Below are positions 39,836 to 52,729 of a DNA stretch of 64,000 bases, piece after piece; position 1 is the first letter of the stretch; each line of letters starts with the position of its first letter. Source of the DNA: Promerops cafer (taxonomy: Eukaryota; Chordata; Aves; Passeriformes; Nectariniidae). Position numbers and translations under genes: made by a program. Below the pieces are notes generated by a model, which saw only the letters and a list, made by a program, of their open reading frames with translations, was not told the origin of the DNA and ran no database searches. Location of the stretch: assembly GCA_013398275.1 (NCBI GenBank), contig VZSE01005880.1, positions 560,571 through 624,570 of the forward strand, read 5' to 3'.

Positions 39836-42299
39836 ACAAACACCTAGCTGCAAAATTTGACTATGAAGGCTTTTCAGAGGCTGTCTCAGCTCTTTCTGTG
39901 TTTAAATACTCATTCCCACACTGACAGGTGGTTTCAAATTAACATCTGCAGACCTTGCATTTCTACTGGGTACACTTGCAAAGTGTTTCATTTCCTCAGG
40001 ATTAGATTAAACACTTTGTTCAGAGACAGAAGAAGCAAATTCTGCTTCCTGTTGAAAGACTTCTGCTATTGCCTTGATGCATCATGATTTTTTTTTTTTG
40101 TTTTTGCTCTGTACTGGTCTACTCAACTCCCCGGTGTAAAACTAACCAGTCTATCTAGACTCCTTGTCTGCTCCTTCCACCTTTTCACTTGAAATGGGAT
40201 TTTACTTCTGCTATAAACTGTGACCAGTTTTAAGTTCAGGCAGCTGTTGCATGATTTCTTGATCACAGCATGTTTTTATTTGCAGGGGTCTCAAATTCTT
40301 CAGGTTATCAAGTTTTGTATTAATTGACTGATTAATGGGTGAGTATTCAGGTTTGCCCAAAGGTTAGCTGTTGCTCAGAGCTGATGCCTTCTTTTGGGTT
40401 ACAGTGCTCGTCCTATGCAGATTTTCAACCACACCGAGTATGGTTCTGGCTTTTGTTTGTTTCTCCCTGCTAAATTTTGAGCAAAGTGGCTATGATATAG
40501 TGCAGTATCATGTTCTCTCTCCTTTACTGTCTCTCACTGAACAGAAACAAACTGGAAACAATCTTTCTATGTGTCTGAATTACAGGATTCCAGAAAAATT
40601 AAGAAGCTGTGTTACTTCTAAAATGATTATTATTACTATTAATAGTAGTAATATCCTATTTACTCAGTAGTTTTGCCATATAATGGTATATTTCTTTCAG
40701 CAGCTTCTCCCTTCCTCTTTATCCTGCCCTCTTATGCCACTCCTGTAGTAAAAAATAAAAGAAGCTGGGAATGCCCAAGAGAGCCATGGCACTAATCCAC
40801 CACTATGGGAGAAGAGATTTGCTGTAGGGGAAACAGACCTGTGGTAGGAATGAATCCACAGGCTCCAGTGAAGATAACTGAAGTTATTTTCAGCAGAGCT
40901 GTTTCTCACATTACTACTTTGCTGTTTTGCCATGGGGAGTAGCCAGCCATTGGGAGACATGGCATCTTCTCTGGGTTGTTATGAAAAGAGCAGATGCCAC
41001 CACTGGGTTTCCACTGGGGCTGAATGAAGTGTTCAGTAAACAGAATGGTCCTACCTAAGGCAAGCTATATATTATATTGAGAGGTAACTGCCACTCCTTC
41101 CCTGTCTTTCATCAGTTCACACTGTATGAAATAGTAAAACTGCCAACAATTCACATAACACCTTTCACCTAGAAGCATCCCAAAGCCTTTACAGAGATCA
41201 GTTTTCCCTACTGTTAAAACACGAGAATCTCTAGCATCCAGTAACATTATACAAAATTCCAGGACAGGAAATGGAACACTAGCAAAAATCCCATACCCAG
41301 ACTAGGCAAAAGTTTACTGTTTTTGGAGAAACAAACCTTCTGAACAACCCAACAGAGCTTTCCCATCCACATGCTTCAAAACTGCTCTTGAGACAACTGC
41401 GTTTTGGAAGCAAAAGCATTTTCAAGCTTCATAGCCTATGCTTTCTTAGCCTGCCAGAAAACTATTTCATACTTTGCCTTTTTGATGAACCAACCAGGAA
41501 ACTGTCAAAATAGATAGCCATTTGCTAACAATCCATCATTCCGTCAAGGATGATATGCAGATACTCTGTACATAAAGCAGAGAGACACTGTCTTTGCCCT
41601 GAATAAATTACAATATAAGCACAGAGATAAAGCAATGCCAGTCGAAACAGAGGAGGAACAGCCAAAGTATTTAAATGCAGCAAAAACATAATGGGTACCA
41701 AAATATCCTTTTAAATTTAGAGGGACTACCACAAAATAAAGACATTATAAATAAACCTTTACCTGCACTGGGTTCTATTTGATCATTATTCTCATGGATT
41801 GTTGCTATCTTATTAAAACAGAATTTTAGAAATTGAAAGGATATGATGAAGATGTAAAGATTATTGACACAATCTACAAGATGGATTAGTATTGGTGAGA
41901 AAAGAAGAAAAAAAAGGAGATAAAGACATTTGAGCAAGGAAGAAATGGCCTATGTAACCTGTCAGGCTCAAGAAATCACCTTAGGATGACAGATCTAGTA
42001 AAAGTAAGGGAAACAATATTTTATATCCAAGTTGGTTAGGTTTTCATGTGTTTGAACTCATCTGTTTATTCTGTTTCTGAGGCAGTGTCTTAAGAACTAG
42101 CTATTTGCCACCTGATTTTTTTTTTTTTTTTTTAACAGTCAGTTAAATTTTGCTATGACAAAACTGGCTATTATAAAAGTATTGGTGTGCTATGCTATTC
42201 CAATTCAGCTAGGTCAAATCCTTGCTCGAAACCTAAAGGATGAAAAATATTAAGGAAAAAAAGAAAAAGCACTTGCAGTGTATGAAACAGAGTGGTAGG

Positions 42300-42630
42300 A
42301 GGCGTCTGCACTGGGAAATTGGACTGATTCCAAAAGGCCCGAAAAGCATCCCTCTGCTATTTGACAATTATGAACACTTTAAAAAAAGAAAAGGCGTCAG
42401 TAACACGCTGCTGCCTACCAGCAAAGCGTATCGCTGTAACAGCCCAGGGCAATCGGAGTTTTCATTAGGGGCTGGTCTCAGCCCGCGCTGTGCCAGTTTG
42501 AAGCGCTGAAGTTTGAAGCTCTGCTGCCATCTGCAGGGGTCTGTCCCTCCGCCACTGCGAACCCAGAGCGCTCTCCGGAAACCTCCCCATCGGAGTCACG
42601 CCGCAATCCGTGTGTCAGACTCCATCGTGA
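42300..42630. promoter_or_regulatory. CpG-dense patch, candidate promoter or insulator
   Basis: I count about 19 CpG in about 330 bases, in a window where CpG is otherwise rare. The patch includes agcccgcgctg, agcgctctccgg and cacgccgcaatccg. No repeat is recognised. It lies about 0.9 kb before a well-formed plus-strand candidate exon. It could be a promoter, an insulator or a recently inserted, not yet decayed sequence. Confidence 0.4.
42524..42538 (-). promoter_or_regulatory. CTCF-like motif
   Basis: The plus strand reads ctgccatctgcaggg, close to the reverse form of the vertebrate CTCF core (CTGCCnTCTnnTGG-like). One motif match by eye; binding is not shown. Confidence 0.35.
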
Positions 42631-43457
42631 CTCCCCTTTTGTTTGTATCACTCTCACTTGGACCCAAAAAGGCCAAATAAGTTCGAGGTTAAACTGTAAA
42701 GAAGTCAAAGATAAATTGTGTCTATACTTGGCAATTTATTACAATTGCCTTTCTCTAGGTTATGTCATTTCTGTAATCTTATGTCTAGTATGGCAAAATA
42801 TGTCATTACCAATTATGAAAATTCTGCAAACTGATAAAAAAATTTATTTATTTGAACTTCTGCTCTATAAAGAGAGGTGTGATTGCTTCTTAACGTGGAA
42901 CAATCCTGCTCTTGGCCACATGGCCATCTTCAACAGGTACCAGCCCAACATTTTCCTTAGACCCCCATCTTGCTATTAGCATACTTTAAAAAGCCCTTCG
43001 TATCTGACACAACACTGACCAGTTTCAGCTCTTATCGAGCTTTGGCTTTCTAGATCTTCTCCCTCATATACAAACCACAGCTCTGAAACCACATATTCTA
43101 CAGATTTATTACTGGAAAGAAAAATGAAGAGTTTAGCTATAAAGATGAGGGTGATTTTCAGATTTGATCCCTCTTCATTGCAGTTCTAAGAGCAAAATGA
43201 ATAAGATAGAGTGAGCACACTCTTGCATTTTCAGAGACTAAGCAAATTTCTTCCTTTCTTTTCAGCTGAAAGTGTTGGCTCCTAAGGTATCCTTTTACCA
43301 AGCCTGAACAACAGTACTGGAGACAAATAGATTTATTGCTGATTCCATCAAAGTTCTGACTTACCTTTGGTTTCTAACAGATTGATTTGTTTCTAATTTG
43401 GAGAGTTCCGTTTCAGGTCATTTTCTGATTCCTCTTGATTTTTTTTTTTTTTGGCAG

Positions 43458-43556
43458 GGTTCTCTGTACTACATTCAGCATGAGAGCACTTTGATAACAG
43501 AAATAATTAAATATTTAAGGATAGACAGACAAGATTTCTCTTTATGTGAACTAAAG
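43458..43556 (+). CDS. Candidate internal coding exon of an unidentified gene
   Basis: A 99-base open segment (33 codons, phase 0 in and out). It is preceded by a long T run ending ggcag and followed by AAAG|gtaagg, both near the consensus. It would encode GSLYYIQHES, then a helix-like TLITEIIKYLRID and QDFSLCELK. The last part has the rhythm of a Ras-association-type domain (helix then DFxLxE), but this is a guess. No partner exon was found nearby. Confidence 0.3.
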
Positions 43557-43959
43557 GTAAGGTTAAGTAATCCTCACCTTCAAATTTGTTTTGTTTGGAG
43601 ACTGCTTTGCTTCTAAAAATGACTGATTTCATGAACAGCAGCAACAGCAGCTTGTGGCTGACAAATGTCAGTCTTGAAAGCATTTGAGGTTAAAAAGAGT
43701 TAGAAACCAGCACTGACATTTTATTTCCAGATTTGTTTTTTGTGATACAATCATTAGACACTGCAGCCTTGAACCCACTGTCAAAAGAAAAAGAGACTGG
43801 AATCACAGTAAACCTCATGTTTCCACTGTATTGGCAACACGGGCTATAGAGCTCCTAAGTGACTGGTGTAAGTCTGGAAGTGTCATTGTTTGGCTCTGAA
43901 GCCCTCAACCCTAAGAATGCACACGTTTCTCTTTAAGCTGTTACCTGGTACTGTAGTTA

Positions 43960-44340
43960 AAAGTCAGCATGGGCTCTGACGTGATCTCCACAACCTGCAA
44001 TTCCTTCAGGAACATCCATCTGCTCTGGTGTGGGTCTCCCATGGACAGCAGTGACTGTTCTTCATAGAGCATCTCCTCTGATCTTGCTGTGCCCTGTCTT
44101 GTTCCTCACTCTTTTTGTTTCTTTCTCCTCTCTCTGTTTAACATTTTACACTCTTTCTAAAATACATTTCCACAGAGGTGCCACCAGCTTGGCTGCTGGG
44201 CTCAGCTGTGGTCTGGTGGTGTCTGTGATGTAGCTTTCTCCAGCTGGCTGTGTCCAGTGTGGGGTACACAGGGGCCACCCCTGCAGCCTCTCTCTGCCCT
44301 GCGACCAAAACCTTGCCACCCACACACAGCATGGAGTGAC
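43960..44340 (+). repeat. Probable dispersed avian repeat (unclassified or LTR-derived)
   Basis: Blocks such as gaggtgccaccagcttggct, gctgggctcagctgtgg, and the end gaccaaaaccttgccaccca match my memory of a repeated bird element with the same block order. It has a higher GC content than its surroundings. Family name and exact ends are not known to me. The ORFs here should not be read as genes. Confidence 0.5.
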
Positions 44341-44519
44341 ATTATAAATGACAAAATTAACTTCAACTCACATACTTTTTGTGGCTGGCCCCTTCTCTCT
44401 AGAGACAGGCGAAGGTTATGCAGTGGAATGACTGCAAGTGGGGCTTTGTGGGACACTTGTTACAGAAAATGGCAAGCAGATAGTGCTGGAAATAGGCTGA
44501 AGAAAAAGATTATCTTATG

Positions 44520-45420
44520 ATTTGTGCAGTTGACATAAACGAGTTGTTTAGGTTGTTCAAAGAATCGCCAGCAAAGGTGTCAGCAAAAGCTGGTTTAATA
44601 TTGAAGTGAAAGCACAACAAGGTTCATTGGCAAGGCCTGCTCTACTAGTTACTAGATAAAGATCACAGAGAAAAATAGGACTGAAATCTAAAAAATTAAT
44701 CAATCTCAAGCTAAAATCAGCCAAAAATTGTCTATGAGGAGTCTAAGCATGGAAAAGGGTAAGGATAGAAATGCTGAAGGATGCAAAGGAACAAGGAGAC
44801 CCTCCCATTGAGTCACAAGGTTCAGGATAGACCCCCTTGCTAAACTTCACCCTGAACTTGACCAGTGGCTTAGGCCTAAAGTTTTAGCAGCACTTCAACT
44901 TAACAGCACTCAATCGATAGCTCAATTTAAACAATTTAACTAAATAGTAATATAAAATTTACTATAGCACAACAGTAGCTCACTTATAGTTACTTATAGA
45001 TCTAAAGAAGCTCAGAAAGCACCATGCACAGTACATTTGCTCCAGCATATTCACACCTGCACACATGCAGAGACCTAAAGGAGCATGTACAAGGTGTATA
45101 CCTGTGAAAATTCCCCTCAAATTCAGCAAAATACTCACATCAGATGCCTTTTCACCTTCTCCATGGGCAAAGGGCTGAGCCTCTGGGAGTGGGGGTTTCA
45201 TCCCAGGCTCCATCACAGGCGCTCAGTGGCAGCACTCTAAGCACAGCAAATTTGAGAGTTTGCTGGTTCTAAGAGTTGTCCCACTGGGAAGAGAATTGTT
45301 GGTTGTAGCTCACTGCAGCCCAGGAGAGTACAAAGGGTCTCACTCCCAGGACCACTGCTTACAGGGTCCCATTACAAATGGCTTTAGACACAGTGATTTT
45401 CTGTCCTGACCACAGTTCAC
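44520..45420. repeat. Possible diverged ERV-like repeat next to the previous repeat
   Basis: The stretch includes agtcacaaggttcaggatag, gcactcaatcgatagctc and tactagttactagataaa-like blocks that resemble LTR-type sequence repeated in bird genomes. The recognition is from memory, not from an internal second copy. Orientation and ends are uncertain. Confidence 0.33.
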
Positions 45421-46967
45421 GCTGGTAATGTTCTTTGAAGATTTGACAACAAAAATGTTATTCCACTTAGGTTGTTATTCAGGCAAGAAAAATAAGTTCC
45501 CAAGGCTGTTTGTTAAGAAACAGCAGCTCTGTAGCCAGCTCCCAGGTTCCTGGGAGCAGATGGTGTTCCTGATAAGCTCAGAGGAGTTGAGCACAGGTGC
45601 TGCTCATCAAGGCCAAGACCTAAGGAGCGTTTCTGAGATCATGGTGTGGCCTGAGGAGAAGGGTGGGGTGTGGTGCACCACCACAGCAGTAAAACTGCAC
45701 TCTGGAGAAAGAGATTTCATCCCAATCTTTGCCATAAAATTACTAAACAGTACTTAGGAGTTCTTTAAAACAACAATGACCAAGCTCTCTAAGGCAGGGA
45801 GATATTTTTCCTCCAACGCTGTGACTCACAGCTAACAAATTAACTGAATGAGTACACAATCAGATCTTCAGCCACAGAGGCAGATACCTAGAACAAGCCA
45901 GGTATTCTAGGTATGACAGGAGATAACGAGGAGCATGGCATAGTCCTGAGAGGATTTACAGAGGGTGAGATCAGACAATTGCTATCTGAAGTCTAGCTGG
46001 AGTTTTAACCAGACTAAAAATGCACACTCTGCTGAGCTGGCCCCTCCACAGCTCTGCACCACACTGCATCAAAGCTGACAGACCCCATAGATCTGAGCTG
46101 ACTCTTCACAACCTCTGAACTAGTGTCTCTGCATCCTCAGCCTCATTAATTTGCAACCCAGATAAATCATCCATACATCATTAACAACTGCACATCCATG
46201 GAAGCTCAATTTGTCTCCATATCCAGGTCCCTTTTTCCAGAACCTTAATTTTTCTACACTCTCTCTGCTGCACAAAATACACAGTCACACTCCCCACCAT
46301 GCCCCAACTTGAGACTACATTTTCTAATACCATATATAAATTGGCAACTAAAAGGTACTTGTCCAACCTCGTGCGTACCTTCTCTTGGACAAGACTGAGA
46401 ATTTAAAATTCAGGATTAAGTAGCTCACTCTTACTCTGGAGAACTTGCTTAAGGTTTCTATTGTGTTCTTTAAAAGCTGTAATGCAAATAATGCATTTTC
46501 CATTTTTCAAGTCAGCAGCCAGGACATCTTCAAAATGTTAAATGGTTTGTTTAAATTAAAGAACTTGTACTATGCTTGAATTTAATGCTTTATATCAAAA
46601 TCAATATGAACACAATGAAAGTCAGATCAGAGAATTTAAACAACTGGAGATTCTTAGTTCTGCTTTTCAAGTCTTCAGATTATTTAGTAATAATTTTCTT
46701 CTAAAGAGTAAGTCATATTTTTACTATCCATATAATCTACACTAGCAATCCAAGGAAAAATAGATCACTCTCCAATCTCTGCAACTGGAACAAGCCCTGT
46801 CTATTTTAAGCAGAAGTAGCTTGAGGATGTTAGGCAGATTTCCCAAATTTTCAATTACTGAAATAGTACCACCTATTGACTCAAAGTGCAGTGTTATTTA
46901 CATTACTTTCAAATGCAAAGGACAATGCCTCTTGCTGAAAATTGGTTCCAAATCTGAAATCGCTTAC

Positions 46968-47030
46968 CATTTTCCAGTCAACTAAAACAAGCATGCTTCT
47001 CAGGAAACTCAGTTGTTCATTCAAATCTAG
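46968..47030 (-). CDS. Possible internal exon of the same unidentified minus-strand gene
   Basis: An open frame ends at a good donor (AAAATG|gtaagc). A phase-1 acceptor after attaatccag would give LDLNEQLSFLRSMLVLVDWKM-like sequence in frame with the previous candidate. The pyrimidine tract is poor, so this may be chance. Confidence 0.13.
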
Positions 47031-47419
47031 GTCTGGATTAATGATTTCAGGACAGTTTCCCATACCCAGATACTAACATTCAGATACTCATACCTGTTAC
47101 AAGCCAGAATTTTTCAGCAAGTGTCAAACCAATTCCACCAGCCACATTCACAGCAAAACCAAAATGAACACATGGCAGCACTGTACTAATCTCTCCCTGC
47201 TGCCTGTTTTTTTTCATCAGGGTGGCCCTGCTTCACATCACTGTGTAGCTTAGCTTGCTCTACATATAGCATGTCCATTATTTTTTCCACATGCCAAGAT
47301 TACTATAAACGTGCTGCAGTAAATTCAGAAAGAAACTCAATTTGTACTACTTTTTGTGTTTCAGGCGTGGTATCTCAGTCATGCCTGCTTTTCCCTCTGC
47401 AGGTGCTTTGCTGACTCAC

Positions 47420-47551
47420 CTACTCGTTGATACAGCAGCTTTATTTGGCTGTGCAGCACCAGTGGATACATAAATACTCCTTCCATGGAGCACTGAATTA
47501 TGCAACTTCCAGAGAATGAAATATGGGTGGGTTTGCCTTTTGCTGTGCATG
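47420..47551 (-). CDS. Possible internal exon of the same unidentified minus-strand gene
   Basis: An open frame ends at a strong donor (GTAG|gtgagt). With an acceptor after atgcacag it would begin in phase 1, which fits the exon at 48,361-48,484. It would encode KGKPTHISFSGSC, then SMEGVFMYPLVL and IKLLYQRV. The acceptor is weak and the start is approximate. Confidence 0.15.
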
Positions 47552-48360
47552 TGCTGCTATGGGCCCGGGAGGTAGAATTAAGGTACAGCAAGTGAATGTG
47601 TGCAAGCTGTCAAGTCAATAACCTATGAATAAAATTTTGGTTTTGTTTCACTTCTGGCAGTTCTATAGTTCTATACTTTTCTCCATAAAGAAGCAAAATT
47701 CCCATTAATTCTTTAAAGATGCCATGCCAAGCACCAATAACTGTATAAGCTGTTATTTGAAAAAGAGTTACTGGCAGTACAACACTGTAAAATAACCTAT
47801 TTGGATTTTAGTAAAAACGTACAGATTTCAAGCTGTAAGTTGGGAAAATAAGAGCTGTCTCAAGCTTTTAAAAATACTACTTTTTTGGAGTGCCTTTATA
47901 AAATTACTTCAGCCACTAATAGAGAAGATATAGCTCTGCCAGATGGACCACATGAAACCATAAGAACAGTGAAAGTTATACAATACAAATGCAAAGCAGT
48001 AAGTACCATGCATATCCTATTTTCATTTTCACTCTTCTTTTAGGTTTCTTCCACTTTTCACTGTTTGTATCGCTTCTGCTACTTGAAATTCTACATCGCT
48101 TCTGGTAACCTCAATAATTATTTTCTTGACTTAATAATCTGTTCAGTCAATAGAAAAATCAAAACAAAACAACAACAACAAAAAAAACCTAATCGATCAA
48201 CTGCAGAACTTTTTTCAGAATACACCAAAGTGAAAAAAGAAATAGATTTAAGAGGTTAAATATTAAAATAAAAATTAAATACCTTCTTATCTTTTAGTTA
48301 TGTTCATTTGTCAATTTGACTTATTAGGTATATAGTCTTTATTCATCAGATGGCACTTAC

Positions 48361-48484
48361 CAATTCCAATAGCATAACCATTAATATGACACATTCTAAT
48401 ACAGCTGTCAGCTGCTCTCTCTCTGACCTCAGTTTTTCTCCCATATAAAGGGTGATGAAAATGTCTGGACCATCTTCTCATCCC
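48361..48484 (-). CDS. Candidate internal coding exon of an unidentified gene
   Basis: A 124-base open segment (41 codons plus one base) between a pyrimidine-rich acceptor (cttacatttcttcag) and a strong donor (TTG|gtaagt). It would encode GMRRWSRHFHHPLYG and then RERAADSCIRMCHINGY. The other two frames contain stops. I recognise no family. Confidence 0.25.
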
Positions 48485-51400
48485 CTGAAGAAATGTAAGA
48501 ACTGCTGTCCCAAATGGCAAACTAAACGGCCCAGAGACATCACTATTTGGTTGAGATTGCTCTGGACAACAAGACCCAGGAAACTGCTGGAGTTCTCATT
48601 TTTGTCTTTGTGGGTTTTGCACATAGAGAAACAAAAAGGCAGGAGAAGTATGGTATGCAAAAAAAAAGAAATGAAATTGCAAAAAGGAAATCACAAGAGT
48701 GCAACAGCAACAACACCACCCTCAAATACTGCAAGGTCCTACTTTGGGGAATTAATTCTTAAAAATAGTGAAGTGTATTGAACTATGGAGTGCAAAATGA
48801 GATTTGAGGCAGTGCTGGAGAACACAAACTTGGGGCCAATATTGGACCAGCTATGGTATAAAGAGGTATATCCATTGCTGAATGAGTAATAGATGTAGTG
48901 AATGTACTAGATTTATCTCTAGAACCAGGATAATCAGTTCTTGTATGTCAGTTCTTCATACACTGTTGTTTTAACTTCCTTATAATACTCCTATAAAGAG
49001 CATGAGACTGTCATGAGATTTTGACAAGTATCTGAGGCTAAGTTGTGTGTAAATGATTGTTACAGAATGGCTTGTAATGAAAATCCTAACCCTTAAAAAT
49101 GGCAGTAAAAAATGTGTCATATCCTCCTGTAAATACAGCTAAATAGGTTCCTAAAAGGGCTATGGAGATCATCACCAAAAAATACCCTTCTATCTATGAG
49201 TGTATAATTTTTTGTGGTGGCTTACATATTTACTATTCTGGGTACAGATGGCAGACCTATGATGAATTTTGGAAAATAGTCAATATCCCAGTGTTCTGCC
49301 CTTTAAATTTGGCTGTTGTGTGAGACAATTTTCAGAGGCTAGGCTTTTAGACTAAGAGAAGAAGAAAGTGTTCCCTGGAGAAAATGGATATTGGATAGTG
49401 TCACTTCCATTTTGCCCAAGTGGAGTTTGAGATAGCTACTCTTTGTCCAAGAATTGATCCTTTTCAGACATTGTAGAATCTCTGCAGTAAGACTGGCTCT
49501 CTCTCTGGAAAAAGGTGGTGGATCTCATCAACAAAAACCAGTGTTCAGGAGAATACATAACTTCTGTACTTACAGAAAATGTTACAGAGAGAAATTGCTC
49601 CTGCAGTCACAGAATAAATAATAAGCCAATTAAAAGAAGTGAAATTATGTATTTGTGTGGAGCTTGGCAACATGCCCAGCTCTGCTGTATAGATGTGAGT
49701 TTCATAAACAGCTCTTTCATCAAACTGACATTATCCCCCCAAATGACAAGAAGAGACAGTTAATATGTCAATTGAGATGTCAGAAGAAGAGATTTTGATC
49801 AAGGATTAAAAAACCCCATTCATCTACTCTGCAACAGTGCTGATAATACTCTGATGTTTTTGCTGCCAAAATTTCCAGAGTGAAGTAATCAATAACTAAA
49901 TCAAGTAATCAATCTCTCCAAATCATATTATGCAGGAAGAAAACTTATTTTCAGTTACTGGATGCCACAGAAGTCTAGAAAATGAAGTGAAGGGAAAAGG
50001 CTATACTCAACTGAAACTGCTGAAACTACAAGGGAAATCTAGGTCAGCAAAATTCAATTACAAGAGCTGTGTAAGCAATTGAAAAAACCACACTAATATT
50101 CATTAGAGGAAAAAAGGGCTTACTTTAATGTTCAAAAATAGATTTAAATTTGAAAGCTTAAATAGTCACAAAGTATGTGTTTGAATGTGATTATTCACAC
50201 TTTAAATTCTAAATGGGAAATATGTGGGTAAGCTGCACATGTGACAATTACAATGCAGAAACCATACTACTACTGAATTAATGCTATAATTTGAATCATG
50301 AATATCCACGACAAATTGTTCATAAAATATTCATGGGAAAACGTTTACCAAATAAATTTACAAACTCAGGCAATAAAGTTATTGTGAGGATTTTTCTGAG
50401 CATTTTGTCAACAGAAGAAAGAAAATAATGTACTGAATAAATTATCCTCCTGAAATAGCATCTTATTCTGTGATTATTGAGTAGATTGACAAAAGTAACA
50501 AAAACTTTAATGGAACTGAGTATTAACATTTCATTGCAAAATTTATTTAAATGGGAGAATTTAAGGATTTTTAAATTGTTGTCACTTGCAAGTCTATATC
50601 ATTTTACACAGTTGATTTGGGCATATTATTACCACACTGGGTAATAATGTCCTAAATAATGTTCTAGGGAGAGAAGAATTGTATATCCTGTAAGGAAGGG
50701 GATGTTTTTTCTGTTTTGAAAACCACTTGAATGCTATTATCACTATTGGAATAGATTTTCTCACATGTCAGTTGAGTCAAGATATTGTGTGAAACCTAAA
50801 TGTCTGTCACCCTATCAGAAACTGGTAGAAACAGAACCAGATAACAGATTTCAGAACAAAGCAAACTAATGCACTTTGTTTTGCAAAGATATTTACTGGC
50901 AGCTCCATTTTATTATGCAGAGCATGACTTAAAAGGTTTTGGGGTAATACCAAAAGATTTGGCGCATGAGTTTAAGTAGACTGTTACTGTTCTTTTATTT
51001 ACATTGTTTTATAAATATTTATTTTCAAACCAAACAATGCTAGGTATCCATTTCCCATATAGCTGGTGTATCATGCACATGTCCAACACACACAGATGCT
51101 AAAACTAAACATTACTAACTCTGGAACACTTTAAACTGGAGTGTTGTCCATCAGCTGAGACCTCAGTATTGCTTTGGTACAAAAAACAAATCTGGATTGC
51201 TGTTAGAAATGGCACATATTTGGCTAAAAATAATGTCTTCTGGAACAAATGCAAAGAGAAGTCTGAATCCTATTGTATCAAACACACTTTGAGTTATAGC
51301 TGTAAAAAAATCTTGCTAAATACCACAGAAACAGGCAGGATCAAAACCAGAGCAGATTTAATGGGCTATTTATTCTGTTTGTAGAAAGACCAGTGATTTT

Positions 51401-52729
51401 ACTGCCTATAAAAATTACAACTAGGTTTCATTCAGAAAGGAATATTTTAAGCTCTCTTTCACAGCTTCATTACTATGAACAGCTGTTTTAATTCCAAGAG
51501 ATTAAAAGGATTACATTTGGGAGTTTAAGTGTAACCACAGCATCCATTTTTTTCTCCCTTTGGGCCATTCAGTGTTGCACTCCTGTGAATGAGTCATGTT
51601 TCAGGTTCTAATAACATATCTCAAGCCTAACCTGTAACACCTTACTTGAATCAGGTTTTGGGGTTTCATACAGCTTTTCATGTTTCTATAAGCAGCTTCT
51701 CCTTTTACTCCTCTCACATAATATAACCCTGAGTTTGCAGTCAAAATGTGGTGTTGATGGCGGGTTTCCACAACCCAGGTCCATCAGTTACCCCTAACTT
51801 AATACATCTACTCCACAGTCCTATGTCCTCATGCCATTTTACTTCAAGTGGTAATTTACAAATACGATAAATTACATCTAAATATATTAGGAAATCTAAT
51901 TACCAACACTTATACATGCATTTGAGAGGTGGATCTACACGAGCTAGTGAAGGCAAAGTATAAGACAACGAAGAACCTTAGAAGCTGAGGCCTTTGAGCC
52001 AGTTTTGGACTGCTTACTGCTAAAAAAAATTACTTTTGAATCTTTATATTAAGACACATAAGATTCTTAACTCATTTTGGCTAAATCCAATAGAAAATTT
52101 TCTCCAAGTTTACCATGTACAAGAAGAACAATATAGCAAATGGAAGCTTAAAAGTCAACTGAAAATAATTATAAACACGTATCTCCTTGTGTAAATGTTC
52201 TCTCTGAGTTTATTTCTTTCAATTGAAATTGATTATGCACAGACAATGAACCTGAATTCAATCATTACAATCCCAAACCCCAATGAAGTAAAAGGTAATA
52301 ACTACAGATTAAAAGCATCCAAAAAGATGTTCTAGAAGACAACTATGTAATGGAAGTACACATCCTGCACCAAGACAGAGGACTGGAAAGAAAAGCAAAA
52401 GATTCTGCCATCAAGTGACTTGAGATAAGAGTCAAAATAAGAGATAAGTCAAAACAAACAAGATTGATTGGGACACAACTGCCAGCAGGACAAGGCAGCA
52501 GCAAGATCATGGAAGAAACAGACATGGGCTATTGATGTTCACATCTTAATTCTCAATTCAGGTGGAGAGTTAAAAAATAAACTCCTATCATAAAAATAAC
52601 TCCTGTCATATAGTTACTGACTAAAACCAGGCCCCACAACTCAGATCTGTAATTCAGACTGAGGCTTGAGAAGGATAGAAAGCATAATAAATCAAACAGT
52701 TACCTGAGCATCCTCCTAAGATTTAAGCG

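Larger units (their letters stand above)
35171..42299. other. Non-coding stretch
   Basis: No gene recognised. Contains A-rich tracts near 36.2 and 36.9 kb, the TA-rich region at 39.7 kb and a T run near 42.12 kb. A minus-strand open segment at about 41,790-41,875 lies between a plausible acceptor and a gtaaag donor, but its sequence is of the F/I/N-rich kind expected by chance in AT-rich DNA. Confidence 0.45.
45421..52729. other. Non-coding stretch with possible minus-strand exons
   Basis: Apart from the candidate exons between 46.9 and 48.5 kb, I see no features. A 61-codon minus frame at 46,181-46,366 extends upstream without stops to a ttctcag acceptor near 46.4 kb, but no good donor closes it. 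Confidence 0.4.

Noticed and set aside
41790..41875. Minus-strand segment between a pyrimidine-rich acceptor and a gtaaag donor
   Set aside because: The peptide is rich in F, I, N and K as expected by chance from AT-rich DNA, and there are no partner exons.
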